Source: Pirellulales bacterium
GTDB taxonomy: Bacteria; Planctomycetota; Planctomycetia; Pirellulales; JAICIG01
Assembly (NCBI GenBank): GCA_025924495.1
Contig: JAICIG010000154.1
Span: forward strand, 1 to 15,915
Direction: 5' to 3'
Length of the DNA: 15,915 nucleotides
Every line of letters begins with the position of its first letter. The first letter of the stretch is position 1. The position numbers were made by a program, and so were the translations under genes. The notes under the pieces were generated by a model, which was not told where the DNA came from, made no database searches, and worked only from the letters and a program-made list of their open reading frames with translations. Below are positions 13,431 through 15,915 of this stretch, in pieces.

Positions 13431-14735
13431 ATGAATCGTTTGATGCAGACTCCCGCCGGCATGAGCCGCCGGCACTTCATGCAGCACCTGGCCGGCGCTT
13501 CGGCGTTGGCGCTGCCGGCGATCAGCTTTACCAACACGTTGCGCGCGAACGCCGACGAGTTGAAGAAAAAGCATAAGGCCTGCATCCTGCTGTGGATGGG
13601 CGGCGGCCCCAGCACGATGGACATCTGGGATCTCAAGCCGGGCGCTACGACGGGCGGTCCCTTCACGCCGATCAGCACCTCGGGCGACGTGCAAATCTGC
13701 GAGCACATGCCGATGATGGCGAAGCAGATGCACCACATGGCGATCGTGCGCTCGATGAGCACGCGCGAGGCCGATCATAACCGCGGCCGTTACTACATGC
13801 ACACCGGCTACGTGCCCAGCACGACGGTCGAGCATCCGAGCTACGGCGCGGTGGTCGCACACGAACTGATCGACCAGGTCCCCAATCTGGAGATTCCGCC
13901 GTTCGTGTCGGTGGGCGGCGGCAGCGTCGGCCCCGGCTTCCTGGGCATGACTTATGCTCCGTTCGTCGTCGATACCAACGGCGATGTGCGCAATTTGAAG
14001 TTCGATCTGGATGAAGCCCGCCTGCAGCAGCGCATGCTGACCTTGCGGGCGATCGAGAAGAGTTTCGTCGATCAAGGTCGCGGCGAGGCGCCGATGGACC
14101 ATGCCAAGATTCTCGACAAGACCCTCTCGCTGATGACCAGCAAGCAGATGGCCGCCTTCAAGACCGACAAGGAGCCCAAGGAAGTGCTGGAACGCTACGG
14201 CGTGACCGGCGGCGCCGGCCGCGGCATGGGCGGCAACACGGGCTTTGCGCGCGGCTGCTTGATGGCACGCCGCCTGGTCGAAGAGGGCGTGCCGTTCGTC
14301 GAAGTCGATTTCGGCGGCTGGGACAACCACGCCAACATCTTCAGCACCTTCGAAACGAAGCTGCCGCAGCTCGATCAGCCGATGAGCGCCTTGATTGAAG
14401 ACCTCGATCAACGCGGTTTGCTCCAGGACACGGCGATCGTCTGGATGGGCGAATTCAGCCGCACGCCGCGGATCAACGGCACGACGGGCCGCGATCACTG
14501 GGCGCGTAGCTGGAGCGTAGTCGTCGGCGGCGCCGGCATGAAGGGCGGCCAGGCCATCGGCGCCACCAACGAAGACGGCACTGAAGTGGTCACCGAGCCT
14601 TACTCGTCGGAAGACGTGATGGCCTCGGTCCTCAAGTCGTTGGGCATCTCGCTGGAGAAGACCTTCACCAGCAAGAATAATCGCCCGATGAAGATTGCCA
14701 ACAGCGGTCGCGTGATCAAGGAATTGTTCGCCTAA
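13431..14735 (+). CDS. DUF1501 family protein with Tat signal
   Basis: A 434-residue protein of the sulfatase-like DUF1501 family, typically encoded next to DUF1549/DUF1553 proteins. The N-terminus has a twin-arginine motif, SRRHFM at 12-17, followed by a hydrophobic stretch AGASALALPAISF. Export as a folded protein through the Tat pathway is therefore likely, with cleavage perhaps near RANA at 39-42. Family features follow: CILLWMGGGPSTMDIWDLKPG (51-71), EHMPMMAKQMHHMAIVRSM, DHNRGRYYMHTGY, VDFGGWDNHAN, and WMGEFSRTPRINGTTGRDHW near 341-360. Conserved His, Asp and Asn residues could bind metal as in alkaline-phosphatase-superfamily enzymes, but the reaction is unknown. The start is ATG 13431, with GGAG six bases upstream, the best ribosome-binding site in this operon. 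Codon use is markedly more C/G-ending than in neighbours, suggesting strong expression. A strong terminator follows. Confidence 0.93.
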   Translation: MNRLMQTPAGMSRRHFMQHLAGASALALPAISFTNTLRANADELKKKHKACILLWMGGGPSTMDIWDLKPGATTGGPFTPISTSGDVQICEHMPMMAKQMHHMAIVRSMSTREADHNRGRYYMHTGYVPSTTVEHPSYGAVVAHELIDQVPNLEIPPFVSVGGGSVGPGFLGMTYAPFVVDTNGDVRNLKFDLDEARLQQRMLTLRAIEKSFVDQGRGEAPMDHAKILDKTLSLMTSKQMAAFKTDKEPKEVLERYGVTGGAGRGMGGNTGFARGCLMARRLVEEGVPFVEVDFGGWDNHANIFSTFETKLPQLDQPMSALIEDLDQRGLLQDTAIVWMGEFSRTPRINGTTGRDHWARSWSVVVGGAGMKGGQAIGATNEDGTEVVTEPYSSEDVMASVLKSLGISLEKTFTSKNNRPMKIANSGRVIKELFA

Positions 14736-14761
14736 AGTTCGCGCACGCAACAAGCCTTCCG

Positions 14762-14799
14762 CCGGCCGTGGGTCTTCGGATCCACGGCCGGTTTTTTTT
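14762..14799 (+). terminator. Strong intrinsic terminator after the DUF1501 gene
   Basis: CCGGCCGTGG (14762-14771) pairs perfectly with CCACGGCCGG (14782-14791). Three more pairs (one G-U) close on a TTCG loop, so the hairpin has 13 pairs and a C(UUCG)G tetraloop. Eight T residues (14792-14799) follow directly. It lies 27 bases after the stop and ends the second sigma operon. The 174 bases from here to the next gene show no convincing promoter. Confidence 0.95.
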
Positions 14800-14973
14800 G
14801 CGCCGCGTCGCAATTGCGCCGTGCTGCAACCTGCCAGTCAGGGGGAGGCACTCGCAAGAATGGATGTTATCTTGATGCACGTCCAAAGCGCCGCTTCGCG
14901 CCAGACCGGGCCCTCGAGAGTAAATGAAATTAGCGATTGAGACCCGCCATTGATGGTCCGGGCGAAAGCAACC

Positions 14974-15915
14974 ATGACCTCGTGCGATGATCATCGCCAA
15001 ACGATCAGCGCCTGTTGGGAAGATCAGGTTGTCGCCGTCGTCTTTCCTACGCTCGCGGCGGAGTTTCGGAAGCGACGCCGAAGACGGGACGCTCCGGGAA
15101 ATGCAACATCTGCTCAGCAGGCTTGCGATCGGGCGCTTGACCTGCTGTTTCAGATGCTGCTCTTGTTTTACGCCGATTCACGCGGAAAGTTGCTCGATGA
15201 TGCTTTGCCGCGGCTGCGCACTGAATTGGCCGCCGCGGGGGGAGACGTTCGCAGCGATCGCGAAGCGAGATTCAAAGCGGCGTTCGGGGTCGCCGGCCGG
15301 AGGCTTGGCAATCGACTTCAAACGAGTCTGCAGGCGATCGAGCCCTTCTTGTTTCCGTCCAACGAGCGCAGCGCCCGTCGATTGGCGCCGCGGCTGGCCG
15401 ACCCCGGCCTGGCTCTCCTGGCAGACGGCTTGTCTCGCGTTTGGGCCGACGAGGACGCCTTGCCACAGCCCGTCGACTATCGTTGCCTTTCCACGCGGCA
15501 TCTTGGTTCGATCTACGAGCGGCTGCTGGACTTTCCCGTCAAGACGGGGGATCGCGATGCGAACCGTTCTGGCAAGGTCATGTCGCGCCGCAAAGCGGCT
15601 GGGTGTTTCTACACGCCCGAGCCCATTGTGAATCATATCCTGGAAACGACGGTTGGCCCGGCACTGCACGAGAAACTCGCAGCCCTGCGGAAAGAGTTCG
15701 TCTCAATGAGCAAGGGCCCCTGCCCTAGCGCCACGGACGACAGAGTTTCGCCGGACCGCGAGCGCGATGGTTCAGCGCCAGGGACGGCCCTCGATGAGCG
15801 GCTGTTCGAACGACTCTTTGAGTTTCGCGTGCTCGACCCGGCGATGGGAACCGGGCATTTCCTCATTGCCGCGGCTGAATATATCGCGGGGAGAATCGCG
15901 GCTTTTCTGGGTCAC
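14974..15915 (+). CDS. N-terminal part of a gamma-class N6-adenine DNA methyltransferase (Eco57I/type IIG/PglX-like), cut by the window edge
   Basis: The frame is open from a TGA at 14938-14940 to the right edge without a stop. From ATG 14974 it gives 314 residues; ATG 14953 is also possible. Residues 54-72 (ALDLLFQMLLLFYADSRGK) match the helical LL-F-LLF-YAE-RG block found before the catalytic domain in type IIG and PglX-like proteins. LGSIYERLLDF is at 177-187. CFYTPEPIVNHILETTVGP (211-229) is motif X of gamma-class enzymes. VLDPAMGTGHFLIAAAEYI (286-304) is motif I, which binds S-adenosylmethionine. The catalytic NPPY/F motif and target-recognition domain would lie beyond the window. An Arg-rich run at 36-42 and a loop at 237-270 are unremarkable. 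It could be a combined restriction-methylation enzyme, a BREX or DISARM methylase, or a lone methylase; the fragment cannot tell. Confidence 0.85.
   Translation, partial: MTSCDDHRQTISACWEDQVVAVVFPTLAAEFRKRRRRRDAPGNATSAQQACDRALDLLFQMLLLFYADSRGKLLDDALPRLRTELAAAGGDVRSDREARFKAAFGVAGRRLGNRLQTSLQAIEPFLFPSNERSARRLAPRLADPGLALLADGLSRVWADEDALPQPVDYRCLSTRHLGSIYERLLDFPVKTGDRDANRSGKVMSRRKAAGCFYTPEPIVNHILETTVGPALHEKLAALRKEFVSMSKGPCPSATDDRVSPDRERDGSAPGTALDERLFERLFEFRVLDPAMGTGHFLIAAAEYIAGRIAAFLGH

Noticed and set aside
13368..14813. 481-codon open frame on the minus strand opposite the DUF1501 gene
   Set aside because: It mirrors a well-recognised + gene and runs through that gene's terminator. Its product is His/Ala/Arg-rich with no family motif, typical of an antisense shadow of GC-ending codons.
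14987..15631. 214-codon + frame at the right end
   Set aside because: It is out of frame with the methyltransferase frame, which carries motifs X and I. Its own product is Cys/Arg-rich with no motif.

Overview
The window looks like chromosomal DNA of a planctomycete, probably of the Pirellulales type. The basis is three things: a DUF1549/DUF1553 (PSCyt2/PSD1) protein followed by a Tat-exported DUF1501 protein, two ECF-type sigma factors each followed by a membrane anti-sigma-like protein, and a GC-rich genome with few Shine-Dalgarno sequences. Nearly all genes are on the + strand; the single exception is a MerR-type regulator. No tRNA, rRNA, insertion sequence, CRISPR array or prophage was recognised.

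Layout. (1) 3-2799, housekeeping: the C-terminal end of a deoxynucleoside-kinase-like protein, pantothenate synthetase (panC), and a prolipoprotein diacylglyceryl transferase-family protein (Lgt) that carries an N-terminal membrane extension and a PDZ-like insertion. (2) 2976-5560, sigma module 1: an RpoE-like promoter inside a 28-bp palindrome that touches the start codon, an ECF sigma factor, and a very large single-pass anti-sigma-like protein with a zinc-less N-terminal domain, closed by a possible terminator. (3) 5614-9385, exporter operon: promoter plus TetR-type operator, a CecR-like TetR regulator, and a DevC/DevA/DevB-type ABC exporter (permease, ATPase, HlyD-like adaptor) with tight or overlapping junctions. 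(4) 9342-10241, minus strand: a MerR regulator with a GyrI-like effector domain. It overlaps the adaptor gene tail-to-tail and has its own promoter with the 19-bp spacer typical of MerR-controlled promoters. (5) 10442-14799, sigma module 2: an ECF-like sigma factor whose end overlaps a transmembrane protein that fuses an anti-sigma-like N-terminus to PSCyt2/PSD1 domains. A DUF1501 protein with a twin-arginine signal follows, then a textbook intrinsic terminator. (6) 14974 to the right edge: the N-terminal 314 residues of a gamma-class N6-adenine DNA methyltransferase of the Eco57I/type IIG/PglX kind. It runs out of the window and may be the first gene of a restriction or phage-defence locus.

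How the parts may work together. Modules 2 and 5 both look like envelope-sensing regulation, with a sigma factor held by a membrane protein whose outer part senses or acts outside the cytoplasm. In module 5 the outer part is itself a predicted cytochrome-like or degradative module, which could tie sigma release to its own substrate. Module 3 is probably de-repressed by a small molecule that the exporter removes. The MerR gene next to it may answer a lipophilic or cationic ligand, but its only visible promoter drives itself. All functional statements rest on reading motifs by eye; no database search was possible.
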